This document shows, one piece after another, positions 35,317-47,151 of a stretch of DNA of 64,000 bases. Source of the stretch: Gemmatimonadota bacterium (lineage in GTDB: Bacteria > Gemmatimonadota > Gemmatimonadetes > Gemmatimonadales > Gemmatimonadaceae). Made by a program: the position numbers and the translations under genes. The notes under the pieces were generated by a model. The model did not search any database. It worked only from the letters and a program-made list of their open reading frames with translations, and was not told the DNA's origin. Position 1 is the first letter of the stretch. Each line of letters opens with the position of its first letter. Location: contig JADJAD010000008.1 of NCBI GenBank assembly GCA_016704465.1, positions 186,001-250,000 of the forward strand, in the 5' to 3' direction.

Positions 35317-37891
35317 ATGAAAACCAGTCGCCTGGTACTCTCCCTCCTGGCCGCGACCGCCTGCGTGGACGCGCCGGCGACGGGCCCCGACCCCTCAGTC
35401 ATTCTCGGGACAGCGGTCGCCGCGATCGCGCCGACAAGTAACCCGGCATGCACCATCCACTGGGCGAGTGGCGTGGCCGGATCCTGGTTCGACACGACGA
35501 AGTGGAGTCCGGCCGTCGTTCCTGGTCCCGCGTCGAGCGTCTGCATCGATGCGCCTGGGACCTACATGGTGACGCTCGATCCCGTGACCGACGCCACGCC
35601 GGTCGCGATCGCGGCACTCGACCTCGGGGCGCCGGCGCCGTGCCCACCCCTCCGCCTGACGGGCACCAGCACGATCATGAACCTGACGCAGGGCATCATG
35701 GTTGGGGCGAATGCCGTGCTGGACCTGCGGAATTTCACTGGCGCTACAATCACGTCGCAGGGCACGCTGACGAACCAGGGCACGGTGGCTGCCGTTGCCG
35801 CATGCGGTAACTGCGGGACGGGAAACGTCATCAACGCCGACATCATCAACCAGGGCACGTTGCACTCGGCGGCCATGGTGGCGCTGGGCAAGGTGAATGG
35901 GGCCGTCGAGAACTCCGGTGCCATCACCTTTGGCAACAACGGTGAGATCACGATTCCGGCCACCGCCGGGAATCCGACGTTCAGCCAGAACGGTGGGAGC
36001 ATCACCGGCAATGGCAATTTCACGCGCCTGAATATGCTCGCCGGCACGTTCACCATGAACGGAGGAAAGGCGCGCCAACGGCTCCCCGCCAACAAGAAGC
36101 CCGTCGTCATACTCGACGGGGCGAACCTCGTGATGACTGCCGGTGCCACCGACAGCGCGGTCATCGGCGTTCTCGCGCGCTCAGCCACCACTCCGACGAT
36201 TGCCGGCGACGTTCGCGCACTGACGACCTTGTGGCTCGGCGGCTCGGTCGATGGCCAGCCTGGCAGTGTGGCGTTCACCGGAAATCCGACCAACTTGGGG
36301 ACGATCACCACCGTCCGGCAGATCGACACGTTCGGCGGCCAGCTGACCATTGCCGGCAGCGGCCGCCTGACCAATGCCGGAATGATCGACCAGTCACTCA
36401 ACAGCGGCGCCCAGGCCGTCTTCACCTTCACAATCGAAGTGACGAATAGCGGCACGCACAAGCTTGCGACAAGCAGCGGGGCGACGTTCTCCAAGGTTGG
36501 CGGGAGCTACGTCAACACCGGGACGATCGACATGACGGCGAGCGTGGCCGTGCTGACCATTCTGGGTTCGACGCTGACGAGCACCGGCATCATCACTGGC
36601 GGCTCGGTCAGGGTCGACGCCGGCGGGCGCCTCAAGGCGACGGGTTCGTCTCCGACGACGATTTCACCGATCAATGGCGGGGTGGTGGAGCCCGGCTTGT
36701 CGCTTGGGTCTCCTGACCGTCAATCAATTCACCCCCGCCACGACTGGTGTCCTGAGAATCGAACTCGGCGGCGCGACTGCGGGAACGACCTACGACCAGC
36801 TGGACGCCACCGTGGTCGCAAGCCTGCAGGGAACGCTCGACGTTGTGGGTGTGAACGGGTTCGCGGTCGGGATGTGCGGCCAGCAATTCGACGTGCTCAC
36901 CCATCCGCGGGCGTCCGGTTACGGAACGTTTGGCACAATAAACGGGCTCAATCCCGCACCCGGCCGGCAGCTGCGCGTGGTGTACATCAACGCAACCGCC
37001 ACCACGAAAGGCATCGTCAGGCTGATTGGCTTTGATGGTGCGAGCAAGGTCTGTGTGGGTCAGACACAGACAAATATTTCGGAAGGTGGCGCTGGTTCAC
37101 AGTACGCCATCGCGCTGGATCACGCGCCATCGGGTTCAGTCGTGGTGACGGCAACACCCGATGCGCAGGTCACCGTGTCGCCGTCGTCGCTGACGTTCAC
37201 GTCCGCGAACTGGCAGATGCCGCAGTTTTTCACGGTGACCGCGGTCGACGACGCAGTGTACGAGGGAACGCATAGCGGCACCGTCACGCATGCGGTCGCG
37301 ACAACCGATGCGTCATACCAGGGATTCGTGCCGTCCCCGCTCACGGCGAGTATTGCGGACAATGACGTTGCCGGACCACCACCCCCACCCCCACCCCCAC
37401 CCCCACCGCCACCCCCGCCACCGCCACCGCCACCCCCGCCACCACCACCGCCGCCGCCGCCGCCCGGGCCAATGCCGCCCAGCGCCGGAGACATGAACCT
37501 GCTGGTGTCGAGCAGCTTCCATCTCATGCGCACCGGCGGTAACGGCCTGTCGATCCACGCCGGGCAGTTCTACACCGGCGCGATGCCGCCGCCGCTGGCC
37601 GACGTGGTGGTTGTGTTCGAATCGCCGGCGTTCGCGGGCATTCCGTTCCGGTACCGTTCCAGCAGCGTTCCCAACTCGCGACGGGCGTTCCCCATGTTCA
37701 CATCATCGTTCCAGGCGCATGCCTATCTCGGCGCCATGCCACGGGGACAAGTCATCGACGTCACCGTCAAGCTCATGCAGTGCAAGCGCGGTCGCTGGCC
37801 GTTGTGTAACCAGTTCGAAAGCAACCTCGTACCGTACGTTGACTACAACATGACCAACAATACGAGGACGATCAGGATCGTCGCGCCCTGA
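35317..37891 (+). pseudogene. Secreted beta-repeat protein with Calx-beta-like domain and polyproline, one frameshift
   Basis: From ATG 35317 a signal/lipoprotein-like leader (L-L-A-A-T-A-C) is followed by about 430 residues rich in G, T, N and S, with repeated N-x-G-T-I/L and L-T-N-x-G motifs of beta-helix surface proteins. Near 36704-36705 an extra T (CTTGGG where CTGGG fits) shifts the frame. The second frame continues G-L-L-T-V-N-Q-F, then an L-R-I-E-L-G-G segment, a Calx-beta-like domain (S-E-G-G-A-G-S, ending A-S-I-A-D-N-D), 30 consecutive prolines and a C-terminal domain of about 130 residues to 37891. Joined, the product would be about 857 residues. The single lesion may be an assembly error. 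Role likely surface or matrix; unproven. Confidence 0.75.
37376..37465 (+). repeat. 30-proline codon tract
   Basis: Ninety bases of CCN codons (mixed CCA, CCC, CCG) encode 30 consecutive prolines between the Calx-beta-like domain and the C-terminal domain. The mixed codons argue against simple trinucleotide slippage as the only origin. Such a stretch would form a rigid polyproline II spacer and would normally need elongation factor P for translation. Confidence 0.9.
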
Positions 37892-37914
37892 GCGAGAACG
37901 ACGCCCGACCGCAT

Positions 37915-37953
37915 GGGCCCGGAGTGACTCGATCAACTGGGCACTCCGGGCTC
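37915..37953 (+). terminator. Bidirectional hairpin between convergent genes
   Basis: GCCCGGAGTG (37917-37926) pairs with CACTCCGGGC (37942-37951), extendable by two pairs, with a 15-base loop. It lies exactly between the stop codons of the secreted protein (+) and the sigma factor (-). Confidence 0.55.
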
Positions 37954-37963
37954 CGTGCGGACG

Positions 37964-38525
37964 CTACGACAGCTCGCGCTGCAGCCAGGCCCGCGCCGTC
38001 AGCCAGTCCCGCTTCACCGTAGCGACCGAAACATCGAGGGTTTCAGCCGTCTGCTCGATGCTGAGACCGGCGAAGTAACGGAGTTCCACGACCTGCGCCG
38101 CTCGCGGAGCCGTGGCGGCCAGTCGACCCAATGCTTCATCCACCGCGAGGATGTCGTCTGTTGGTGGAGCGGTCCCGATGGCATTGTCGTCCAGCGTGAC
38201 CTGCCGCCCCGCGACGCGCTTTCTCGGCGCCGCGGCGGCGCGCGTGGTCAACAAGTATCTGTCGCATCGCTCGTGCGGCAATGCCGAAAAAATGCCGCCG
38301 GTTGTCCCAGGAAAGATCGGGTGCGTTCACCAGCCGGAGATAGGCCTCATGCACCAGGGCAGTCGTCTGCAGCGTGTGATCGGTTCGTTCGCCACGAAAG
38401 TAGCTGCCGGCCAACTCACGCAACTCCTGGTACACCAGCGGGAGGACGCGATCGAGCGCGCCGGGTTCCCCGGCTCGCGCGGCGTCGAGCAGTTCTGTTA
38501 TCTCGTCTCCACGATCACCGGACAT
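37964..38525 (-). pseudogene. ECF-type RNA polymerase sigma factor, frameshifted
   Basis: ATG 38525 (GAGGGAGAG upstream) starts a sigma-70 family protein with region 2 in the first frame (L-V-Y-Q-E-L-R-E-L-A, T-L-Q-T-T-A-L-V-H-E-A-Y-L-R-L, F-F-G-I-A-A-R-A-M-R-Q-I-L-V-D-H-A-R). Region 4 is in the next frame (V-T-L-D-D, V-V-E-L-R-Y-F-A-G-L-S-I-E-Q-T-A-E-T-L, S-V-A-T-V-K-R-D-W). The junction is a T3 tract on the + strand (38220-38222); removing one base restores one 186-residue protein. The type (ECF with T-x-A-L-V-H-E-A-Y-L) is typically paired with a Ser/Thr kinase, which is exactly the divergent neighbour. Sequencing error or recent inactivation. Confidence 0.8.
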
Positions 38526-38703
38526 CGACTCTCCCTCGGACTGACACCGGAAAATCTTCGGTGGCTGCAGCGACGCCCACAAGAACCCGCGAGCCGGCGT
38601 CGCCGATTTCGTCGCGCCAGCTTCCTCTCCAGACGCCTTCAACCCGTATCGGTTTCAGGGTTCGCCCGCGACGCGAGTGCCCGCCATCCGCTCACCTGAC
38701 CCC

Positions 38704-41202
<2,499 letters not shown>

Positions 41203-41433
41203 GCTCGGCGACAGGGGATTGCCGGGCGCCCGCCGGTCGGCCCGTCAGCGAGCCTGGCGAATCGGGCCGGATTTCCGTTCGCAACATCGGCCGGCCGCTG
41301 AGTACGGCCTTCCCTGTTCGTCGGTGAATCGGGAGGGGCGGGAGGGGCAGTGACTCAACGCCGCCGCCGTGACGGTATTGCCCGGTACCGCTGTCGCGAT
41401 GCGCCGCAAACCGTGACCGGATGCTTCCCCCGA

Positions 41434-41598
41434 CAAGCAGACTGAACCGCCCCGGGACTCGAGGAGGCTGCGTGAGTTGAGCGCATCGTGCTCCACCGGC
41501 GCATCGTGGCGACGGTGATACTGCTCCAAGTACTCCGCCGGCAGACGATAGCCCAGTCGCCGCATCAGGCGTTGACTGTTGAACCAGGCGTCACGTTC
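41434..41598 (-). mobile_element. Remnant of an IS3-family transposase (OrfB C-terminus)
   Basis: The minus strand encodes W-F-N-S-Q-R-L-M-R-R-L-G-Y, then P-A-E-Y-L-E-Q-Y-H-R-R-H, the typical tail after the last catalytic glutamate in IS3/IS407-type integrases (W-F-N-x-R-R-L-x-x-x-x-G-Y-x-P-P-A-E). The DDE core is absent, and the surrounding frame is fused to unrelated low-complexity sequence. A short scar only. Confidence 0.65.
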
Positions 41599-41780
41599 CA
41601 GTAGCGGCGGATGCACGTTGGTCCACGCCCAGCCCGACTGGCCCCGGTGGCTTAGCCGCCAAGCAGTTCCAGGGGACCCCCGAAGGCACGACCGAGGCGT
41701 CTGCATCCCCAACATCTCGTGCCCGCAGGCGCCGGTTGTCGTTGTGAAGCCGCATTGCGCACGCTCGGGGCGAGGCCGCG

Positions 41781-41836
41781 CCCGGACGTCCCCGCCCGGA
41801 TGTCCCCGCCCGGACGTCCCCGCCCGGACGTCCCCG
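41781..41836 (+). repeat. Four 14-bp tandem repeats
   Basis: Unit CCCGGACGTCCCCG at 41781, 41795 (one mismatch, GATG), 41809 and 41823, followed by a partial copy. It sits in the non-coding stretch between the kinase and the ABC operon. The rest of 41203-41985 holds only the IS3 scrap and no credible gene. Confidence 0.9.
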
Positions 41837-41985
41837 CCCGGCATCCTGCAAACTCCGGTACGACCTAGGAGCTGATGCTGGACCTGCAGTATGTACACGT
41901 GCGATCACGAAACCCCGAGCCATCCCGAAGCGTACGCCGCCGGTACGGACCACAACACTCAATCGCTGCAGGAGGTTGTCGCCGC

Positions 41986-42882
41986 ATGCTGGCCGTGCAC
42001 CAGCTCGAGAAGACGTACGCAGGGAACGTCGCCGCCCTGCGTGGCATCTCCCTCGACATACCACCCGGCATGTTCGGCCTGCTCGGCCCGAACGGCGCGG
42101 GGAAGACGCCTTTCATGCGGGTCCTCGCTGGCCTCCTGGAGCCGTCGGCGGGACGCGTGCTGTTCGATGGCGACGACATCGTGGCGCATCCGGATCGTTT
42201 ATGGCCGCGGCTCGGCTACCTGCCGCAATATTTCGGGTTCTATCCGAACCTGACCGGCACGGCGATGCTCCGGCACATGCTGCGGCTCAAGGGCGTCGCA
42301 CATCCGCGCGGTCTCGAGGTGCTGTGCGCCGAGTTGCTCGAACGCGTCAACCTGTCCGACGCGGCGGGGCGCGCGGTGAAGGGATACTCCGGCGGCATGC
42401 GGCAGCGACTCGGCATCGCGCAGGCCATCGCAGGTGATCCGGCGCTCCTGATCGTGGACGAACCGACGGCCGGGCTCGATCCCGAGGAGCGCACGCGTTT
42501 CTATCGCTTGCTGGCAGAACTCGCCGAGACGCGGACGGTGCTGCTGTCGACGCACATCGTCGAGGACGTGGCGATGCTGTGTCCGCGCTTCGCCGTCCTG
42601 TGTGCGGGCGAGTTGCGGACGAACTCGACTCCCGGCGCGGCGACCGCGGCGCTGCAGGGACACATCTTCGAGGGCGAAGTGGCGCGTGAGCACTTCGACG
42701 CGGTGAGCGACGGCTATCGTGTCACGCGGGCCTACCTGGTCGAGGGACGCAATCGTATGCGCATTCACGCGCCTGACGGACGGGTCCCCGAGGGCTTCAC
42801 TCCTGCAGCCCCGACGCTCGAGGATGCCTATCTCCTGCTGACAATGGACGTGCGGGTGACAACGGCGGCAGGCGGCGGCTAG
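41986..42882 (+). CDS. ABC transporter ATP-binding protein
   Basis: ATG 41986 has GGAGG (41971-41975) about 10 bases upstream and gives 298 residues. Motifs in order: Walker A G-P-N-G-A-G-K-T, Q-loop L-P-Q, signature Y-S-G-G-M, Walker B L-L-I-V-D-E-P, D-loop G-L-D-P and switch histidine S-T-H-I-V-E-D-V. The C-terminal extension is typical of ABC-2 exporters. It ends on the start codon of the permease/M1 fusion (1-bp overlap), so the two form an operon and almost certainly one transporter. Substrate not evident; some related pairs are annotated for copper or peptide processing, which is only suggestive here. Confidence 0.88.
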   Translation: MLAVHQLEKTYAGNVAALRGISLDIPPGMFGLLGPNGAGKTPFMRVLAGLLEPSAGRVLFDGDDIVAHPDRLWPRLGYLPQYFGFYPNLTGTAMLRHMLRLKGVAHPRGLEVLCAELLERVNLSDAAGRAVKGYSGGMRQRLGIAQAIAGDPALLIVDEPTAGLDPEERTRFYRLLAELAETRTVLLSTHIVEDVAMLCPRFAVLCAGELRTNSTPGAATAALQGHIFEGEVAREHFDAVSDGYRVTRAYLVEGRNRMRIHAPDGRVPEGFTPAAPTLEDAYLLLTMDVRVTTAAGGG

Positions 42883-45800
42883 TGCATCGCTCCCGCCTGC
42901 GCGCGGTCGCCGGTCACGAGCTACGCACCCAAGTGACCGGGGCGCCGTTCGTGGTCTTGATCGGCGTGCTGCTGGCGGCGACGAGCTCCGTCAATCCGGT
43001 GCCGATGATTCCCGGGGCCGATGGAGCGCGCGATGGCGTGCGTGCCGTGGTCAACTCGCCCCACGCCCTCGCGGCCTCGCTCGCCATCGGCGCCCTCTTC
43101 GCGTATCCGTTCTTCGCCGCACTGATGGCCGGCCTGTCGGTCACGCGTGACCGCGAGCAGGGCATGGACGAGCTGCTGCGAAGCACGCCGCTGACCAACG
43201 GTGAGTACGTGCTCGGCAAGTGTCTCGGGGTGATGGCAGCGCTCGGCGCGGCGGTGCTGTTGCATGTGGTGTTCGCCGTGGTGTTGCGGGAGTTTGCGCC
43301 TGGCGGCGGCGCGCAGGGGCCGTTCCGTCCCATCGCATACGTGCTGGCGGCCCTGACGTTCGTGGCCCCGCTCGTCGTATGGGTCGCGGGAATCTCCTTC
43401 GCCGTCGGCGCTCTGAGCCGCCGGTCCATGGCGGTGTACGCCGTGCCGACGTTGCTGTTCATCGTGACGATCATGGTGTCCTGGCGCTGGCGGCCAGCGG
43501 GAATCTCCCCCGCGCTCGACGCCCTGCTGGTTGTCGTGGACCCGACGGGACTGCGGTGGTTGGCGCATCGTCTCTTTGAAGTCGATCAGGGGGTGCCGTA
43601 CTACAACACTGCGCCGATTGCGTTCGACCTGCCGGGCGTCATGGGGCGAGTGGTGACGTTGCTTGTTCCCGCAGCGGCCGTGGCGATGGTGCCGTCGCGC
43701 CTGGGCGAGCGGCGGTTGCGGCGAGACGTTCGGCACGCGCACGCGCACGCGCACGTGTTCGCGCCAGCGAGTCGCGCTCGGGTGGGACGCGGGACGGTGA
43801 CATTTCGGGGCCTGTCAGACCTGGTCATGACCAGCCGTGCGCCCGGTCCCATCCGGGGAACCGCGACCATCCTCGCGGCGGAGTTGCGCGAGATTGCCCG
43901 TCACCCGGCACTCTATCTCTTCGGCATCCTGCTCGCGGGACTGGTCGCCGAGGTGGGACGTGGTCGCGCCGATCCGCTCGGGGGCGCGGTCGTCATGTCG
44001 ACTGGGAGCGTCGCGATCCAGGTGATGCCCACGGTGACGATGCTGCTGACTCTATTTCTGCTATTCATCGTTGTGGAGGTACTGCATCGCGACCAGGCGA
44101 CCCGCTTTGAGTCCATCGCGCTCACCATGCCGATCGGCACGGGCGCGCTGCTCGCGGGCAAGGCGCTGGCCGCGCTGATCGTGACCGGTGCGCTACTGGC
44201 TGCGTGCATGGGGTCAGCGGCGGCGGTCGTGTTGCTCCAGCCCGGCGGGCGACTCGACGCGTGGCCGCTGGTGATCGTCTTCGTCGGCGTTGTGGGACCG
44301 ACGCTGCTGCTCTGGTGCGGCTTCATGACCGCGGTGATGGCCGTGGCCAGGCAACGGACGACTGCGCTGACCATCGGGATTGCCGCCCTGCTCGTCACCA
44401 TGGTGCAGTTCCTCGCGGGGACCGCGAACTGGGCCACCAACTGGCCCGTGCTGGGCGCCCTCCAATGGACAGACTTCGGCACGTTTCCACTCGACGGGGA
44501 AGCTCTCGTGCTGAATCGCGTTCTGGCCCTGTCGGGCGCGGTGCTGTGCCTCGTGGTGGCACGACGGGCGTTTGCGCGAACCGAGCGTGATCGCCGCGTG
44601 GCGTCAGAGCGGCGGGCGCCGCGGCGCCTGGTTCTCTCGCTGGCGCGCGTCGTCCCGTTCCTCGCGCTCCCCGTGGCGACCGGCGGGCTGCTTGCCATCC
44701 GGGTGCACGACGGATCGCAAGGAGCGAGCGCGTTCGCGCACGACGCCGAATATCGACGCCTGAACCTGTCCACGTGGGGCGGTGTGGTGCCGCCCGTCCT
44801 TCGGCACGCGCAGCTGCAGCTGTCGCTCGACCCGGAACGCAGGCAAGTGGGCGTCGAGGGGACATATCACCTCGAGTCCGCGGCGGATTCGTCGCTCGAC
44901 GCGCTCCCCTTCACGATCCCGCGTGCGTTCGGGACCGTGACGTGGACAGTCGACGGCCAGCCGACGGGATACACGGACGCCGCGGGATTGCATCGCGTGC
45001 AGCTGACGAGGCCGATGCGCCGCGGAGAGTGGCGGCGTGTGGGATTCCGGTACGTGGCCACCATTCCTGCCGGGTACTCACGTAACGGCGGTGGTGCCGC
45101 GGGTTTCGTGCTGCCGGTCAGCGTGGTCCTCTCGACGCACCGGGGCGATTTTCTCCCGGTGCCGGGGTTCGACCCTGAAATCGGACGAACGGAACCGATC
45201 CGTTCCGACGGCAGCGACTCGGCGGCGGTCGGCTTCAATCGCGGTGGAGCGTTCACCGCGACGGTAACCGTGCGCGCCCCTGCCGGGCTCACTGTCGTGG
45301 GAACGGGGGTCTTGGCGTCCAGCCGCGACGAGTCAGCACAGACCGTGACCACCTGGCGCACGGCGCACCCTGTCACCGTGCTGAGCCTCGTGGCCGGACC
45401 CTACCACGTTGTGGCCGACTCGGGGGTCGCCGTGTACGCCTTGCCATCGCACGCCGCGCGTGCCCCCGCGATCCTTGCCACGCTCAAGACAGCGCGACGG
45501 CGCTACTCGGAATGGTTCACCGACTCCCCGTGGCCACAGTTGCGTCTGACGGAAGTGCCTGACCTCATTCCCGACGCCACCGCCTATCCGACCACGCTCC
45601 TGGTCACCGAGCGGCTCGGCTTCGCGACGGCACCGGGAGAGCGCGCGGGCATGCCGTTCGCCGTTGTGGCCCACGAGGCGGCGCACCAATGGTGGGGGCA
45701 CCTCGTGCGTGCCGGATCGGGGGCGGGGACCGGCTTGCTGGTGGAGGGAATGGCCGACTACGCGACGCTGCTCCTGCATGATGCCGAGTTCGGGACGGAG

Positions 45801-46412
45801 GGACGCCGTCGGTACGCGGCCTACCTCGAGCGGGAGTATCTCGCGCGCCGCGATGCGCGCGACGAACGCTCGGTGCTCGACGCGCGCGACGAGCGCGCGG
45901 GCGACGCAACCGTCGTGCAGTACAAAGGGGCGTGGGTGATGTGGATGCTCCAGCAGGAACTCGGCGACGACAGCATGCGCGCCGGCGTGCGGCGCTTCGT
46001 CGAGGCGTACCGTGCGGGCGGGGTCACGGCCTCGCCCGCTGCCCTCGTGCGCACGCTGCGCGACGCGTCGCGCGACACCGTCGCCTTCGACCGCTTCGCG
46101 GCGCAATGGTTCTCGTCCGTCGTACTGCCGGAGTACCGACCGCGCGATTCCCGCTGTGCCCCCGCAGCAGGCGGGATGTGGCAGTGCGACGCACGGCTGC
46201 ACAACGCAGGTACGGGGAGCGCGGCGGTCGACGTCGAGGCGCGCTGCGAAGGGGCGGGTCGCTGCGGCGGCGTGCGACGCGTGACCGTCGCGGCGGGCGG
46301 TACGATTGCGATCGCGTGGACCCAGGACCGCCGGCCGACGCGCCTCATCGTCGACCCCGACCTACACGTGCTGCAGCGGAATCGCGACGAGGCGACGGTC
46401 GATCTTCCGTAA
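42882..46412 (+). CDS. ABC-2 permease fused to an M1-family aminopeptidase
   Basis: This 1176-residue protein starts at GTG 42882. The first about 600 residues hold roughly twelve hydrophobic helices arranged as two ABC-2 type permease halves. The remainder is extracytoplasmic and homologous to M1 metallopeptidases, with zinc motif H-E-A-A-H (931-935) and a downstream Glu (E955 in L-V-E-G-M-A-D-Y). The spacing to that Glu is 19 residues, one more than the usual 18. The exopeptidase G-A-M-E-N motif is not obvious, so true aminopeptidase activity is uncertain. Permease-M1 fusions next to an ABC ATPase are known in several phyla. The likely job is processing of a peptide coupled to export or membrane dynamics. 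Confidence 0.85.
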   Translation: MHRSRLRAVAGHELRTQVTGAPFVVLIGVLLAATSSVNPVPMIPGADGARDGVRAVVNSPHALAASLAIGALFAYPFFAALMAGLSVTRDREQGMDELLRSTPLTNGEYVLGKCLGVMAALGAAVLLHVVFAVVLREFAPGGGAQGPFRPIAYVLAALTFVAPLVVWVAGISFAVGALSRRSMAVYAVPTLLFIVTIMVSWRWRPAGISPALDALLVVVDPTGLRWLAHRLFEVDQGVPYYNTAPIAFDLPGVMGRVVTLLVPAAAVAMVPSRLGERRLRRDVRHAHAHAHVFAPASRARVGRGTVTFRGLSDLVMTSRAPGPIRGTATILAAELREIARHPALYLFGILLAGLVAEVGRGRADPLGGAVVMSTGSVAIQVMPTVTMLLTLFLLFIVVEVLHRDQATRFESIALTMPIGTGALLAGKALAALIVTGALLAACMGSAAAVVLLQPGGRLDAWPLVIVFVGVVGPTLLLWCGFMTAVMAVARQRTTALTIGIAALLVTMVQFLAGTANWATNWPVLGALQWTDFGTFPLDGEALVLNRVLALSGAVLCLVVARRAFARTERDRRVASERRAPRRLVLSLARVVPFLALPVATGGLLAIRVHDGSQGASAFAHDAEYRRLNLSTWGGVVPPVLRHAQLQLSLDPERRQVGVEGTYHLESAADSSLDALPFTIPRAFGTVTWTVDGQPTGYTDAAGLHRVQLTRPMRRGEWRRVGFRYVATIPAGYSRNGGGAAGFVLPVSVVLSTHRGDFLPVPGFDPEIGRTEPIRSDGSDSAAVGFNRGGAFTATVTVRAPAGLTVVGTGVLASSRDESAQTVTTWRTAHPVTVLSLVAGPYHVVADSGVAVYALPSHAARAPAILATLKTARRRYSEWFTDSPWPQLRLTEVPDLIPDATAYPTTLLVTERLGFATAPGERAGMPFAVVAHEAAHQWWGHLVRAGSGAGTGLLVEGMADYATLLLHDAEFGTEGRRRYAAYLEREYLARRDARDERSVLDARDERAGDATVVQYKGAWVMWMLQQELGDDSMRAGVRRFVEAYRAGGVTASPAALVRTLRDASRDTVAFDRFAAQWFSSVVLPEYRPRDSRCAPAAGGMWQCDARLHNAGTGSAAVDVEARCEGAGRCGGVRRVTVAAGGTIAIAWTQDRRPTRLIVDPDLHVLQRNRDEATVDLP

Positions 46413-46540
46413 CGCAGTCGGAGCAGTGGGATCGACGGAGGTGGCGGCCGACAAGCCGCTGTTCGTCGCACGCCTCGCGCGCGTTCAGTCAGGACGTGTT
46501 CAGTTGGGACGACCGCTCGCCCGTCGCAACGCTCTCTGTG

Positions 46541-46936
46541 TCACTGACGCGGTGGCACCAGCCCTGTCACCCGAACGCCGGCGCCGCGCGCAGCATCGAA
46601 CGCCAGTACCACGTCCTGATACCGAACACTCGGCGCTCCGCGCACGAACAGGATCTTCTCGGGCCGGTCCTGGAACGTCTGACGCAGCTCGGCGGACAGC
46701 CGAACCCGCGCGATAGGTGCCCCGTTGAGAACGTAGCGCGGACCCGGATCGACGCTCAGCACGATCGAGGCAGACGGGGACTGATGCGAAGCCTCTTGCG
46801 GGAGCTGCAGGTCGAAGGCCTTGCGCGTCTGGGAGTGTGCAATCATGAAAATGATGAGCAGCACGAGGAGCACGTCGATCATCGGAACCACGTTGGGCTC
46901 ACTTGAGAGCCCGGAGTGCGGCGCGTTGTGAGGCAT
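46541..46936 (-). CDS. ExbD/TolR-type biopolymer transport protein, solitary
   Basis: ATG 46936 has GGAGG 5 bases upstream and gives 131 residues. The N-terminal transmembrane helix contains the family aspartate in V-V-P-M-I-D-V-L-L-V-L-L-I-I-F-M, the residue that conducts protons in ExbBD/TolQR motors. The periplasmic domain follows (I-V-L-S-V-D-P, V-R-Y-Q-D-V-V-L-A-F-D). ExbD needs an ExbB/TolQ partner and normally TonB or TolA; none is found next to it. It may work with a motor encoded elsewhere. Confidence 0.85.
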   Translation of the reverse strand: MPHNAPHSGLSSEPNVVPMIDVLLVLLIIFMIAHSQTRKAFDLQLPQEASHQSPSASIVLSVDPGPRYVLNGAPIARVRLSAELRQTFQDRPEKILFVRGAPSVRYQDVVLAFDAARGAGVRVTGLVPPRQ

Positions 46937-47151
46937 GCGACCTCCAGGAGTTGGATGCGAGTCAGCATGGGATGTCGAAATGAAGCGTTGGTTGCGCGCG
47001 GATGGTTCCTGAATGAAGGCGAGATGACGAATGCGTAAACGAGGACGGTCAGAGACGTCAGCGCCGCGGTCGCGGTGGCCCGGCGCGTGCCATGGGAGAC
47101 GCCCGTTCGGGTCAGGTGGACGTGTCAACCAGGGTGAGGCAGGATGCACCT

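Noticed and set aside
37382..37465. Possible CRISPR-like or simple-repeat array in the CCN-rich stretch
   Set aside because: It is a proline codon tract in frame with the secreted protein; there are no spacers or palindromic repeats.
41245..41898. A 217-residue minus-strand ORF as a real gene
   Set aside because: Only residues about 101-155 resemble a known protein (an IS3 integrase tail); the rest runs through the 14-bp tandem repeats and non-coding DNA.
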